Below are positions 1 to 8,165 of a stretch of 62,482 nucleotides of DNA, piece after piece. Numbering within the stretch: the stretch's first letter is position 1; the number at the start of each line of letters is the position of its first letter. The notes under the pieces are model-generated. The model made no database searches, was not told where the DNA came from, and saw only the letters and a program-made list of their open reading frames with translations. The translations under genes and the position numbers were made by a program. Origin of the DNA: Candidatus Gastranaerophilales bacterium (GTDB lineage Bacteria; Cyanobacteriota; Vampirovibrionia; Gastranaerophilales; Gastranaerophilaceae). The stretch is from the NCBI GenBank assembly GCA_944325085.1, contig CALUYT010000038.1, positions 1-62,482 of the forward strand, read 5' to 3'.

Positions 1-785
1 TGAGTGATATCATGAGTTACAAAGCCTAAAATTACAAGAGCTAAAGTAACAACAGATCTTATCATTAATTTTTTATCAGTAATTGTTTTTGAATTATCCA
101 AATTTGCAATATGAGCCATTTTTTCAGGAGTAGCTTTTAAACCTTTTCTGAATAAGAATATCAAAGTTCCGACAGAAGCCAAGAAAATTACCGCTACAAT
201 AGGGGTTAATTCACGAACAAAATCCATAAAACTTAAACCGGCTCTTGTACCAATAATAATGTTTGGAGGATCTCCAATTAACGTTGCAGTACCACCAATA
301 TTTGAAGCTAAAACTTCTGTAATTAAAAATGGTATAGGATCTGTTTCAAATTCTTTAGCAATAACAAAAGTAATAGGCATCATTAAAACAACTGTTGTAA
401 CGTTATCTAAAAATGCTGATGCTATTGCTGTAAATGCAGCTATTGCAAATAAAACAGTTTTTGGATGACCTTTTGTTGCTTTTAATAAATTCAACGCCAT
501 CCATTTAAATACACCGCTTCGACTGGCAATATTTACAATAATCATCATACCGATAAGTAAAAATATTACTTCAAAATCAACATGTTCAAATACACCTTTA
601 ATATAGGTCATATTTTCGGTATCTAAATGCCCAGTCAAAGGAATCAATCCTAGTAACATTGTTAAAGATGCGCCAACTAATGCTACTACAGATTTTTGAA
701 TTTTTTCACTGGCAATGAATATATATGCAATTAAAAGAATTGCACCGGATATAATCATACCGTGTGTTTGAATAAAATCTAACAT
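1..785 (-). CDS. ArsB/NhaD-family ion permease, C-terminus cut by window edge
   Basis: The minus-strand frame is open from the window edge to an ATG at 785, with a GGGAG site eight bases upstream. About 261 residues are visible and the C-terminal part lies outside. The protein is a chain of hydrophobic segments with the signature residues of the ArsB/NhaD (citrate transporter-like) permeases, including NIGGTATLIGDPPNIIIG and DNVTTVVLMMPITFVIAK. It is clearly a paralogue of the complete permease at 43044-44363, with which it shares these motifs almost unchanged. Family members exchange Na+ for H+ or carry arsenite or dicarboxylates across the inner membrane; the substrate here cannot be told from sequence. 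Confidence 0.85.
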   Translation of the reverse strand, partial: MLDFIQTHGMIISGAILLIAYIFIASEKIQKSVVALVGASLTMLLGLIPLTGHLDTENMTYIKGVFEHVDFEVIFLLIGMMIIVNIASRSGVFKWMALNLLKATKGHPKTVLFAIAAFTAIASAFLDNVTTVVLMMPITFVIAKEFETDPIPFLITEVLASNIGGTATLIGDPPNIIIGTRAGLSFMDFVRELTPIVAVIFLASVGTLIFLFRKGLKATPEKMAHIANLDNSKTITDKKLMIRSVVTLALVILGFVTHDIT

Positions 786-851
786 CTTAATTTTCTCCCT
801 TTTACAAAACAAATTAATTATATCATAAACAGGGAGAGTTTATTATTTAGC

Positions 852-2219
852 TTATAATTTATGCAAAACTAGCGCATAAATATCATTAAACACAACGAAT
901 ATCATGAATATTATTAATAAAATAAAGAATACTGAACTTACTTTATTAATAGCCTCTTCATCTACAGGTTTACCTCTTAGTTTTTCAATTAATAAAAACA
1001 TAAAATGTCCACCATCTAATGCCGGTATTGGTAAGAAGTTAACCAAAGCTAAATCTAAAGAAATCATAGCAGTTAACAACAATCCTGAGAAGAATCCGCT
1101 GTTTTGAATAACATCTCCGCCAACTTTTGTAATAACAACAATACCATGCAAATCTTTTATAGGAATTTTACCGGTAAATAATTGCCACAAACCATATACT
1201 AACATATAAGTTTGTTCCCAAAGATATTTAAATGTTCCATTAATAGCTTGAGGTATAGTTTTGGTAGGCATTAAAACTTCTTTTGCCTCAATCATAATCC
1301 CAATTAAACCATCTTTGTTTGGATAAATTGGCTTTAATTCAACAAGCTTACCTTCTCTTAAAACTGTTATATTAACAGGACGTTTACCATCAGATAAAGC
1401 ATAAGCTATATCATTTAAAGTAAATTTACCATCAGAAATATATTCTTTCTTTTCTAAAATCGCATCTCTCAACTTTATTTGCTTATCAGATAAACTTTCT
1501 TGATTATCTTTATACAGAGCATAACCTTTTAAAATTTCATCATCAATATGCAATGCAGCTTCATCTTGTTTTTCAGGAAGTAGAACTATAGTATTTTCTT
1601 TTATTAAATCATTTTCTTCAATTTTAGGATTTAACTTTTTCAAACTATCTAAGTTTTTAGCTACTAAATCCTTATCTACTTTCCCATCATTTTGTTTACT
1701 ATTTTTTGAATATATAGTAAGAGCATAACTTGATTTAATATCAGATCCATTTATTTTAAGAACTCTATCACCTGACTGAATGCCGCTATCCCAAACTGAT
1801 TGACCTTTTGCAGCAGCAATTTTATTTATATAAACTTCGTATTGTCCAGATGGTAACTTACCCCAAACAAACGCTGTTAATAAAACAAAAACAAATGCTG
1901 TAATAATATTTGCAATTACACCTGCTGAAATAACAATCATTCTTTGCCATACAGGACGATTAATAAAGCGTTCTTGAGAATCAACAGGAATATCACAATC
2001 CTTTTCATCATCAGGGAACGATACATATCCCCCTAACAAAAACGCATGAATAAGGACTTCTACATCACCAATTTTTTTACTCCATAAAGTCGGTCCTATA
2101 GGTAAACCAAAACCAAACTTTGATACTTTTATTTTTAATGCTCTTGCAGCAAAGAAATGTCCTGCCTCATGCACTAAAACTAAAAAACTTAGTAATAAAA
2201 TCATTATAACTATAGACAT
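852..2219 (-). CDS. rseP: RseP-type site-2 zinc metalloprotease (M50)
   Basis: Inner-membrane intramembrane protease of 455 residues. The HEAGH zinc motif lies at residues 17-21 in the first membrane segment, and the third ligand motif PALDGGH lies near the C-terminus within the last membrane helices. A long periplasmic region (roughly 120-320) holds PDZ-like sequence (GDRVLKINGSDI) and an unusually charged insert between the two halves. Known relatives cleave anti-sigma factors and leftover signal peptides. It is followed 42 bases downstream of pheS on the same strand. A GAGGA site precedes the start. The assignment is firm; the specific substrates are unknown. Confidence 0.93.
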   Translation of the reverse strand: MSIVIMILLLSFLVLVHEAGHFFAARALKIKVSKFGFGLPIGPTLWSKKIGDVEVLIHAFLLGGYVSFPDDEKDCDIPVDSQERFINRPVWQRMIVISAGVIANIITAFVFVLLTAFVWGKLPSGQYEVYINKIAAAKGQSVWDSGIQSGDRVLKINGSDIKSSYALTIYSKNSKQNDGKVDKDLVAKNLDSLKKLNPKIEENDLIKENTIVLLPEKQDEAALHIDDEILKGYALYKDNQESLSDKQIKLRDAILEKKEYISDGKFTLNDIAYALSDGKRPVNITVLREGKLVELKPIYPNKDGLIGIMIEAKEVLMPTKTIPQAINGTFKYLWEQTYMLVYGLWQLFTGKIPIKDLHGIVVITKVGGDVIQNSGFFSGLLLTAMISLDLALVNFLPIPALDGGHFMFLLIEKLRGKPVDEEAINKVSSVFFILLIIFMIFVVFNDIYALVLHKL

Positions 2220-2261
2220 AAAAATCCTCTATCTTATTAAATCGAATATTAAAAACTTATA

Positions 2262-3299
2262 TTATTTAAATTGTTCCAAGAATCTTACATCATTATTAAA
2301 GAACAATCTAATATCATCAATAGCATACTTAAGCATTGCCAATCTTTCTACTCCCATACCAAAGGCAAAACCTGAATATACATCAGGATCAATTCCAACA
2401 CCTCTTAATACGTTAGGATCAACCATGCCAGCACCTAAGATTTCTAACCAACCTGTACCAGAGCAAGTTCTGCAACCTTTACCCTCACACATAATACATT
2501 GAACATCGATTTCTGCTGAAGGTTCAGTGAATGGGAAGAAACTGTTTCTGAATCTTGTTGGACGACTTGCGCCAAAATACAATCTTATAAATTCATTTAA
2601 AACACCCTTCAAATCACCAAACGTAATATCTTTATCAACATACAAACCTTCAATTTGATGGAAGAAATTGTTTTTACGAGAATTGATATTTTCATTTCTA
2701 TAAACTCTACCAGGAGCAATAATTCTAATTGGAGGTTTTTGATTTTCCATAACGTGAATTTGAGCCCCTGATGTTTGACTTCTTAATACAACATTTTTTG
2801 CAATATTAGTAAAGAAAGTATCTTGCATATCACGAGCAGGGTGATCTTTTGGAACATTCAACATATCAAAATTAAAATATTCTGTTTCAACTTCAGGTGA
2901 ATCCTCATTTGGTGCAACAGAAAAACCTAAACTTTGAAAAATTGAAACAATTTCATTTGTTGTTGAAGTCAAAGGATGAACATGTCCTCTAGGAATGAAT
3001 TGACCAGGCAATGTTACATCTATTTTTTCTTTTTCTAATTTTGCATTTAATTCTTTTTCATAAAAAACGCGGAACTTTTCCTGAATTGAAGACTCTAACT
3101 TTTGAGTAATCTCATTAGCTAAAGATCCTACAATTCTTTTATCTTCTGGAGATAAGTCTTTTAAGCCTTTTTTAATCTCATTAAATTCACCTTTTCTGCT
3201 TAAATATTTAGACTTTATTTCTTCCAAATCTTTAACAGAAGAAGCTTTTTCTATATCTGAAACTGCATCTGAATAAATTTTTTCTAATTGTTCCTTCAT
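2262..3299 (-). CDS. pheS: Phenylalanine-tRNA ligase alpha subunit
   Basis: Class II aminoacyl-tRNA synthetase subunit of 345 residues, the usual length. The N-terminal 90 residues are the helical tRNA-binding arm; the catalytic core follows, with motif 2 (APGRVYRNENIN) and the PheS signature CEGKGCRTCSGTGWLEILG, and motif 3 (GFAFGMGVERLAML) near the end. It charges tRNA-Phe together with PheT, which is not in this window. An AGAGGT site sits before the start. The MBL hydrolase gene ends 10 bases upstream, so the genes are probably co-transcribed from the kdsA side. Confidence 0.97.
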   Translation of the reverse strand: MKEQLEKIYSDAVSDIEKASSVKDLEEIKSKYLSRKGEFNEIKKGLKDLSPEDKRIVGSLANEITQKLESSIQEKFRVFYEKELNAKLEKEKIDVTLPGQFIPRGHVHPLTSTTNEIVSIFQSLGFSVAPNEDSPEVETEYFNFDMLNVPKDHPARDMQDTFFTNIAKNVVLRSQTSGAQIHVMENQKPPIRIIAPGRVYRNENINSRKNNFFHQIEGLYVDKDITFGDLKGVLNEFIRLYFGASRPTRFRNSFFPFTEPSAEIDVQCIMCEGKGCRTCSGTGWLEILGAGMVDPNVLRGVGIDPDVYSGFAFGMGVERLAMLKYAIDDIRLFFNNDVRFLEQFK

Positions 3300-3309
3300 T
3301 TTTATACCT

Positions 3310-3936
3310 CTATAAATTTATAATTTCATTATATTTTTTTTCAAAATCAATAGTAGTTTTTGGACCATGACCAGGGTAAACAACAGTTGTAGCTGGCAAT
3401 TTGAACAGTTTATTTCTTATACTGTCTTTTATAGCATCCCAACTACCACCGGTTAAATCACAACGGCCAACGCTACCTTGAAACATTGTATCTCCAGAAA
3501 ATAATGTATCTCCTATTAAATAACACATACCACCTTCAGTATGTCCCGGAGTTGAAATAGCTTTTATTGTTAAATCACCAACTTTAAATTCATCTCCGTC
3601 TTTTACATAATGATTAATAGAAGAAATATTTACAGGCATCATACCTGCAAACATTTGCATCATATCCGGTACCAATCGAACTTGAGTCATATCTTCTTGT
3701 GCAACATAAGTATCAACGCCAAAAACTTCATGAAACTTATCTACACCTAACAAATGATCAAAATGTCCATGAGTTAATAAAATATATTTTAAATTAACCC
3801 CTGTAGATTTTACTTCTTCAATAAAAGAATCTTCCGCGGATGAACAATCAATTAAAACAGCATCATTTGTTTTTTCATCGATAATCAAATAATTATTTGC
3901 ATCAATAGGGCCTTTTACAAAAACTTTTATATTCAT
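3310..3936 (-). CDS. Metallo-beta-lactamase fold hydrolase, glyoxalase II-like
   Basis: A 208-residue cytoplasmic hydrolase of the small glyoxalase II-like (YcbL) group. The metal motif THGHFDH covers residues 55-61, and the later ligand motifs STPGHTEGG, LFSGDTMFQGSVGR and VYPGHGPKT are all present, so two metal ions should bind. The long C-terminal domain of true glyoxalase II is missing, which is typical of this subgroup. The start codon overlaps the kdsA stop by one base (TAATG), suggesting translational coupling. The substrate is probably a thioester or related metabolite, but this is inference. Confidence 0.88.
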   Translation of the reverse strand: MNIKVFVKGPIDANNYLIIDEKTNDAVLIDCSSAEDSFIEEVKSTGVNLKYILLTHGHFDHLLGVDKFHEVFGVDTYVAQEDMTQVRLVPDMMQMFAGMMPVNISSINHYVKDGDEFKVGDLTIKAISTPGHTEGGMCYLIGDTLFSGDTMFQGSVGRCDLTGGSWDAIKDSIRNKLFKLPATTVVYPGHGPKTTIDFEKKYNEIINL

Positions 3937-4760
3937 TAGCGTCTAACTACCTCGAAAATATCTTTGCATTTAGCAAATAAATCCTTAGCATCTTTTAATG
4001 CAACCATATTAGGTCCATCACATAAAGCTTTATCAGGATCAGGGTGAACTTCAAAGAATAAAACATTTGCACCTGCCGCCATAGCAGCTTTTGCCAATGT
4101 AGGAACAAATCTTCTATCTCCACCAGAGCAAGTCCCGTTAGCTCCTGGCAATTGAACACTATGAGTTGCATCAAACACTACAGGATATCCGCAAGACTGC
4201 ATAATAGGAATTCCTCTAAAATCTACAACCAAATTATTATAACCAAACGAAGAACCTCTATCAGTCAATAATATATTGTAATTTCCGGAATCTTCGACTT
4301 TTTTAACCAATGGTGCCATCTGCTCAGGTGCTAAAAATTGACCTTTTTTGATATTTACAATCTTGCCAGTCTTTGCAGCCGCAACCAACAAATCAGTTTG
4401 CCTACACAAAAATGCCGGAATTTGTAATATATCTGCAACCTTAGCACAAGGTTCAGCTTGATCCGGAGTATGAATATCCGTAACTATAGGTAAATCATAC
4501 TTGTCTTTTATTACCTTAAGCATATTAAGTCCTTTTTCCATTCCAGGACCTCTATACGATGTAATAGACGAACGATTTGCTTTGTCAAAAGAAGATTTAA
4601 AAACAAAATTTATATCTAAATCCTTTGTAATTTTCTTTAAACCTTCAGCTGTTTCTTCTAAAATCTCTTGATTTTCAATAGCACAAGGACCAGCAAGTAT
4701 AGTTAATTTATCCCCACCGATCTCAAAATCCCTTAATTTTATTCTCTTAATATTTTCCAT
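3936..4760 (-). CDS. kdsA: 3-deoxy-8-phosphooctulonate (Kdo-8-P) synthase
   Basis: A 274-residue enzyme condensing phosphoenolpyruvate with arabinose 5-phosphate to give Kdo-8-phosphate for lipopolysaccharide. Family motifs visible include LAGPCAIEN, FKSSFDKANR, GPGMEKGL, ITDIHTPDQAEP and VVFDATHSVQLPG. Cys11-type metal-binding sequence (GPCAIE) suggests the metal-dependent class, though I cannot be certain. Its presence implies a Kdo-containing outer membrane. It is the first gene of the kdsA-MBL-pheS-rseP run. There is no Shine-Dalgarno site: a full promoter ends six bases before the ATG, so the mRNA is probably leaderless. Confidence 0.96.
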   Translation of the reverse strand: MENIKRIKLRDFEIGGDKLTILAGPCAIENQEILEETAEGLKKITKDLDINFVFKSSFDKANRSSITSYRGPGMEKGLNMLKVIKDKYDLPIVTDIHTPDQAEPCAKVADILQIPAFLCRQTDLLVAAAKTGKIVNIKKGQFLAPEQMAPLVKKVEDSGNYNILLTDRGSSFGYNNLVVDFRGIPIMQSCGYPVVFDATHSVQLPGANGTCSGGDRRFVPTLAKAAMAAGANVLFFEVHPDPDKALCDGPNMVALKDAKDLFAKCKDIFEVVRR

Positions 4761-4766
4761 AAATAA

Positions 4767-4795
4767 ATTATATGAAAAATAAAGTTAAAATACAA
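4767..4795 (-). promoter_or_regulatory. Sigma-70-type promoter giving a leaderless kdsA mRNA
   Basis: On the minus strand TTGTAT and TATAAT are separated by 17 bases. Exactly six bases separate the -10 box from the kdsA ATG, so transcription should begin at or next to the start codon. Confidence 0.75.
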
Positions 4796-4880
4796 GTTCT
4801 GAAAACCTGCAAAATACAATAGCAAAAATATATTTTTAGTAACTTTAATAACTCAAATAAAAAATTAAGGAGACTAGAAC

Positions 4881-4922
4881 ATGAACATAGGACCACTATT
4901 AAGACCGCGAAATTATATGTAA
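4881..4922 (+). CDS. Possible 13-residue small ORF with strong RBS
   Basis: MNIGPLLRPRNYM, preceded by TTAAGGAG nine bases before the ATG, one of the best ribosome sites in the window. It lies in the 237-base gap between kdsA and the SPOR gene, on the opposite strand to both. Its stop codon overlaps the start of a second small ORF (TAATG). It may be a genuine small protein, a regulatory leader peptide, or the decayed start of a lost gene. No family is recognised. Confidence 0.3.
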   Translation: MNIGPLLRPRNYM

Positions 4923-4996
4923 TGGACGAAATTCTAAAAAATAAATCATCAGAACTAAATATTACATATAAAACAAACTTTTCAAATCTAAAATAA
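4922..4996 (+). CDS. Possible 24-residue small ORF coupled to the preceding one
   Basis: MDEILKNKSSELNITYKTNF continues for four more residues and stops at 4996, one base before the convergent SPOR gene's stop codon. The ATG overlaps the stop of the 13-residue ORF by one base. A one-base indel would fuse the two into a single short protein, so this may instead be a small frameshifted gene. No similarity is recognised. Confidence 0.25.
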   Translation: MDEILKNKSSELNITYKTNFSNLK

Positions 4997-4997
4997 A

Positions 4998-5756
4998 TTA
5001 CTCAACAATAACTCTTGCCGGGAAATTACTTTTTAGCAAACTATTAGCAGCTTGTTGAGCTTTTTCTCTCGAAGAATAAGACCCTACTTGTAGCGTATAA
5101 TAACCACCTAAATTTTTAACCAACGGAGTCACACCCAAACCGGCATCTTGGATTATTGTTTTGGCAACTTCTGCTTGTTTTTCGGTTGCATAATAACCAA
5201 CAACAACTTTTGCACTAACAATTTGTTCAGGTGTTGGAGCTGATTGAGGTGATGAAGTTGACGGAGTTTGAATTCTATTAGAATGTTGCTCATGCTCAAC
5301 ATTTTGAACTTTTTTAGCTGGTTCAGCAACTTCCTGTTCAGCTTGTTTAGAAGCATTAGCATTTTCTAAAGCTTTTTCAGCCTCAATTTGACCTACAGTT
5401 TTTCTTGCCTGAGTAGGAAGCACAACTTTTTCATCTAGTTCCGGAGAAAACATTTCTTCATCACCAACTTTTTTACCTTCATCTTCCATTTGGATATGAC
5501 GTAATCTTTCATCAATCGCCATTGGAGATGTATTAGTATCATCATCTTCTATACTAGATATTTCATCTTCTGAACTTATACCAACATCAACATTTGGTGA
5601 TAAAATTTTAGCAAAACCCAATATTATCAAAACTCCAATAATAAAAACAGAAACAAATACCATCACATCTTTATTAGGAGATTTTTTAACCTTCTTTTTA
5701 TATTCGTTATATGAAAAATGAGCAGAAGCGTCATATTTATCAGTATTTTTTAACAT
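4998..5756 (-). CDS. SPOR-domain membrane protein
   Basis: A 252-residue bitopic protein: a short cytoplasmic N-terminus, one membrane helix at about residues 32-52 (VFVSVFIIGVLIILGFA), a low-complexity acidic then Gln/Ala/Ser/Pro-rich periplasmic linker, and a C-terminal SPOR domain from about residue 183 (VVGYYATEKQAEVAK to the end). SPOR domains bind glycan strands lacking stem peptides and bring proteins to division sites. It is the last gene of the HEAT-queC-DUF366 operon and its ATG overlaps the DUF366 stop by one base. Septal or cell-wall localisation is inferred from the domain. Confidence 0.85.
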   Translation of the reverse strand: MLKNTDKYDASAHFSYNEYKKKVKKSPNKDVMVFVSVFIIGVLIILGFAKILSPNVDVGISSEDEISSIEDDDTNTSPMAIDERLRHIQMEDEGKKVGDEEMFSPELDEKVVLPTQARKTVGQIEAEKALENANASKQAEQEVAEPAKKVQNVEHEQHSNRIQTPSTSSPQSAPTPEQIVSAKVVVGYYATEKQAEVAKTIIQDAGLGVTPLVKNLGGYYTLQVGSYSSREKAQQAANSLLKSNFPARVIVE

Positions 5757-6310
5757 TAAACACCTCGAACCTTTGTACTTGCTAAAACTATATCCTCTAA
5801 TTCTTCACAGTAATTTTTCATTACTTCAATTGCAAAATCTTTAACATCAACAATACCTAAATCACTTTCTAAACCGGAAACTGGTATTGGAGCACCCTCT
5901 GATAATATATTTACTCCGGTGTGAATCAACACGGAAGTCAAAGATTTTGTAGCGATAGAAACAGATAATTTTTTATCATTCACAAACAAATCATCACCAC
6001 TGCGTCTGACAATAAATCCTCTTTTTTCTAAAGCTTCTTTTATACAACACATTAACAAACGTTGCCTAAAAACACCTTCCACTAACTCAACATTAAATTG
6101 CTCAGTTATAAAACTTAACATATACTTACTATAAATAGGCTCATCGTTTATTACATCTTCTATATCAACCATTTCGGTCAATTTTACTTCGCATTCTCCG
6201 CAAAAAGCTACAATCGCATCGCCTTGTATTTTGAAATTCTTATAAATCCAATGCGGAGCCAACTGAGAACCTATATATTTAATTTCTTTATCGATAAATA
6301 ATGCTTTCAT
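5756..6310 (-). CDS. DUF366 family protein
   Basis: A 184-residue soluble protein that I recognise as DUF366 from its conserved stretches: SQLAPHWIYKNF near the N-terminus, VDIEDVINDEPIYSK, EGVFRQRLLM, RRSGDDLFVNDKKLSVSIAT and VLIHTGVNI, with Glu-rich YCEELEDIVLASTKV at the end. The fold resembles biotin/lipoate ligase-type proteins; no biochemical role is established to my knowledge. It lies one base downstream of queC and overlaps the SPOR gene by one base, so it is translated as part of this operon. A link to deazaguanine metabolism is only suggested by this neighbourhood. Confidence 0.8.
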   Translation of the reverse strand: MKALFIDKEIKYIGSQLAPHWIYKNFKIQGDAIVAFCGECEVKLTEMVDIEDVINDEPIYSKYMLSFITEQFNVELVEGVFRQRLLMCCIKEALEKRGFIVRRSGDDLFVNDKKLSVSIATKSLTSVLIHTGVNILSEGAPIPVSGLESDLGIVDVKDFAIEVMKNYCEELEDIVLASTKVRGV

Positions 6311-6311
6311 C

Positions 6312-6977
6312 TTATTTAAAAAGAACCTTCATATAATAACTGTCATGATTAGCCGCCAAAGCATTTTTTAATCTAACGCATGACTCACATATCCCACAAT
6401 GTCCTTCACTTTGCTGATAACAACTCATTGTTAATTCCAATGGAATTTTATTTTGCAAAGCTAACATGACTATATCATTTTTAACATAATTTATCAAGGG
6501 CGCAACAACTTTTGGATGTTTTCTGGTTGAATACTCAAATTCAGAATTGACAGCATCGATAAAATCTTGAGTATTATCAGGAAAAGTTTGACCCTCCTCT
6601 TTATTTGCACCTATTAAAATATAATCAAAATCATCAGCATCTGCAAAAGCCCCTGCTATGTTTAAAAATAAACCATTTCTATTAGGAACCCAAACAGATT
6701 TTGCAGAATTTTCAGCTGATAACAACTCTTCACCAACAGGAATATCTTTATCAGACACCAAAGATGTATGAGTTATATCTTTAAGCCAATCTAAGTTTAT
6801 TGTTTTTAAATCTATATTATAATATTTGCAAATTTCCTTTGCCGCTTTAATCTCTTTATCTGCAGCCTTTTGCCCATAGTCAAAAGTAAGAGCTAATTGA
6901 ACATTTAACTCTTCTTTTTTCAATCCTAAACTAACAAGTGAATCCAATCCACCAGATAAAAGTATTATAGATTTCAT
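6312..6977 (-). CDS. queC: 7-cyano-7-deazaguanine (preQ0) synthase QueC
   Basis: A 221-residue ATP-dependent enzyme converting 7-carboxy-7-deazaguanine and ammonia to preQ0 in the queuosine pathway. The PP-loop motif LLSGGLDS is at residues 6-13; VWVPNRNGLFLNIA and LIGANKEEGQTFPDN are family signatures; the C-terminal zinc site is formed by CYQQSEGHCGICESC. queD, queE and queF are not in the window. It sits five bases after the HEAT-repeat gene and one base before the DUF366 gene. Confidence 0.96.
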   Translation of the reverse strand: MKSIILLSGGLDSLVSLGLKKEELNVQLALTFDYGQKAADKEIKAAKEICKYYNIDLKTINLDWLKDITHTSLVSDKDIPVGEELLSAENSAKSVWVPNRNGLFLNIAGAFADADDFDYILIGANKEEGQTFPDNTQDFIDAVNSEFEYSTRKHPKVVAPLINYVKNDIVMLALQNKIPLELTMSCYQQSEGHCGICESCVRLKNALAANHDSYYMKVLFK

Positions 6978-6982
6978 GCTAT

Positions 6983-7996
6983 TTATTCCTCTTCAATATC
7001 ATCATCTGATTCATACTCTTCAAGTATAGAAACAGCCTCTATTTTTAAACTATCAGGATAATCCGGAGACTTTATAACCTCATCTAATATAGCTCTGTCA
7101 GACATATTATATAAAGCTATCATAGCATTTTTTTTCACTTCAGGATCTGAATCTTCAACTAAAACTTTTTTGATTGTATCAAAAGCTTTAGGGTGATTAC
7201 TATCCATCAATGCTTCTATTGCATTTATTCTAACTTGTGCAGACTCATCTGTTAATGAATGTTTCAAAGCTCTATATACTTTTTCATCATCACAAAATCC
7301 CATTTTTATAAGAGCTTCAATTGCTCTTTCTTTTAAAAATGTAAATTTATCTAAAATACCCTGCTTAGTTTCTAATATGCTTACCAAAGGATCAACCGCT
7401 CTAGAATCACCTAACAAACCTAAAGCAGAAACTGCAGATTCTTTCAAATAAACAGATTTTTCATCTTCATCTTGCACAACATCAACTAACGGTGCAACTG
7501 CAAACCTATCACCAATACGTCCTAATGCGTCCGCACAAGCTAAACGTACACGATAATGTTCATCTTTATTATTTAAACAATACAATAAAGATGATACAAC
7601 ATCTGTATTTTTCTGATTCGCAATAGCCTTAGCACACATTACTCGAACATTTACATATTTTTCTTTTGTATCTTCATCAGAAAATGCTGCATTTTTTAAC
7701 AATAAAATATCAACTAAATACTCTAAACTAGACGGTGATCTGTACTCATCAACACACCTAATCAAATACATAATAATTTCAGGGTCATTAGCATGTAATA
7801 ACATGTAATTATATATATTAATTAAATCCCCCTCATTATAGTTACTCTTCAAACACTCAATATTAGAAACAACAGCACTTGCCTCCATATTTGAAAACAA
7901 CCCGCAATTCTCCGCTATTAACTTTAGATTAAGCCCTGTGCCGTTATTCACTACCAATCCTCGAACCTCTGCTGATGGATTATTCATAAGTAACAT
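6983..7996 (-). CDS. HEAT-repeat (PBS lyase-type) protein
   Basis: A 337-residue all-helical protein built of repeated HEAT units, for example RVRLACADALGRIGDRFAV, KESAVSALGLLGDSRAV, KERAIEALIKMG and QVRINAIEALMDSNHP. The C-terminus is very acidic. Such proteins are scaffolds for protein-protein contacts; cyanobacteria use them as phycobilin lyases and in other roles. The first gene of the queC operon. Two starts are possible: ATG at 7996 or the in-frame ATG at 7987 (MNNPSAE). Neither has a clear Shine-Dalgarno site and a -10 box lies only 10 bases upstream of 7996. Confidence 0.8.
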   Translation of the reverse strand: MLLMNNPSAEVRGLVVNNGTGLNLKLIAENCGLFSNMEASAVVSNIECLKSNYNEGDLINIYNYMLLHANDPEIIMYLIRCVDEYRSPSSLEYLVDILLLKNAAFSDEDTKEKYVNVRVMCAKAIANQKNTDVVSSLLYCLNNKDEHYRVRLACADALGRIGDRFAVAPLVDVVQDEDEKSVYLKESAVSALGLLGDSRAVDPLVSILETKQGILDKFTFLKERAIEALIKMGFCDDEKVYRALKHSLTDESAQVRINAIEALMDSNHPKAFDTIKKVLVEDSDPEVKKNAMIALYNMSDRAILDEVIKSPDYPDSLKIEAVSILEEYESDDDIEEE

Positions 7997-8006
7997 TCTA
8001 ACATAT

Positions 8007-8036
8007 ATTATAATAAAGACCTTATTTTTTCAACAA
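8007..8036 (-). promoter_or_regulatory. Promoter of the HEAT-queC-DUF366-SPOR operon
   Basis: TTGTTG and TATAAT on the minus strand with an 18-base spacer. The -10 box ends 10 bases before the first ATG, leaving almost no leader and no room for a ribosome-binding site. Confidence 0.55.
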
Positions 8037-8165
8037 TATTACACTTTTGACAAAAGAATATATTAATAAAAATTAATTGTAACATTTTTGTAATTATGTG
8101 ACAAAAATTTTTTTTATTTGATTTACAATAAGTGTGTAACAGTTAATTAATTTAAGTGGTGCAAA

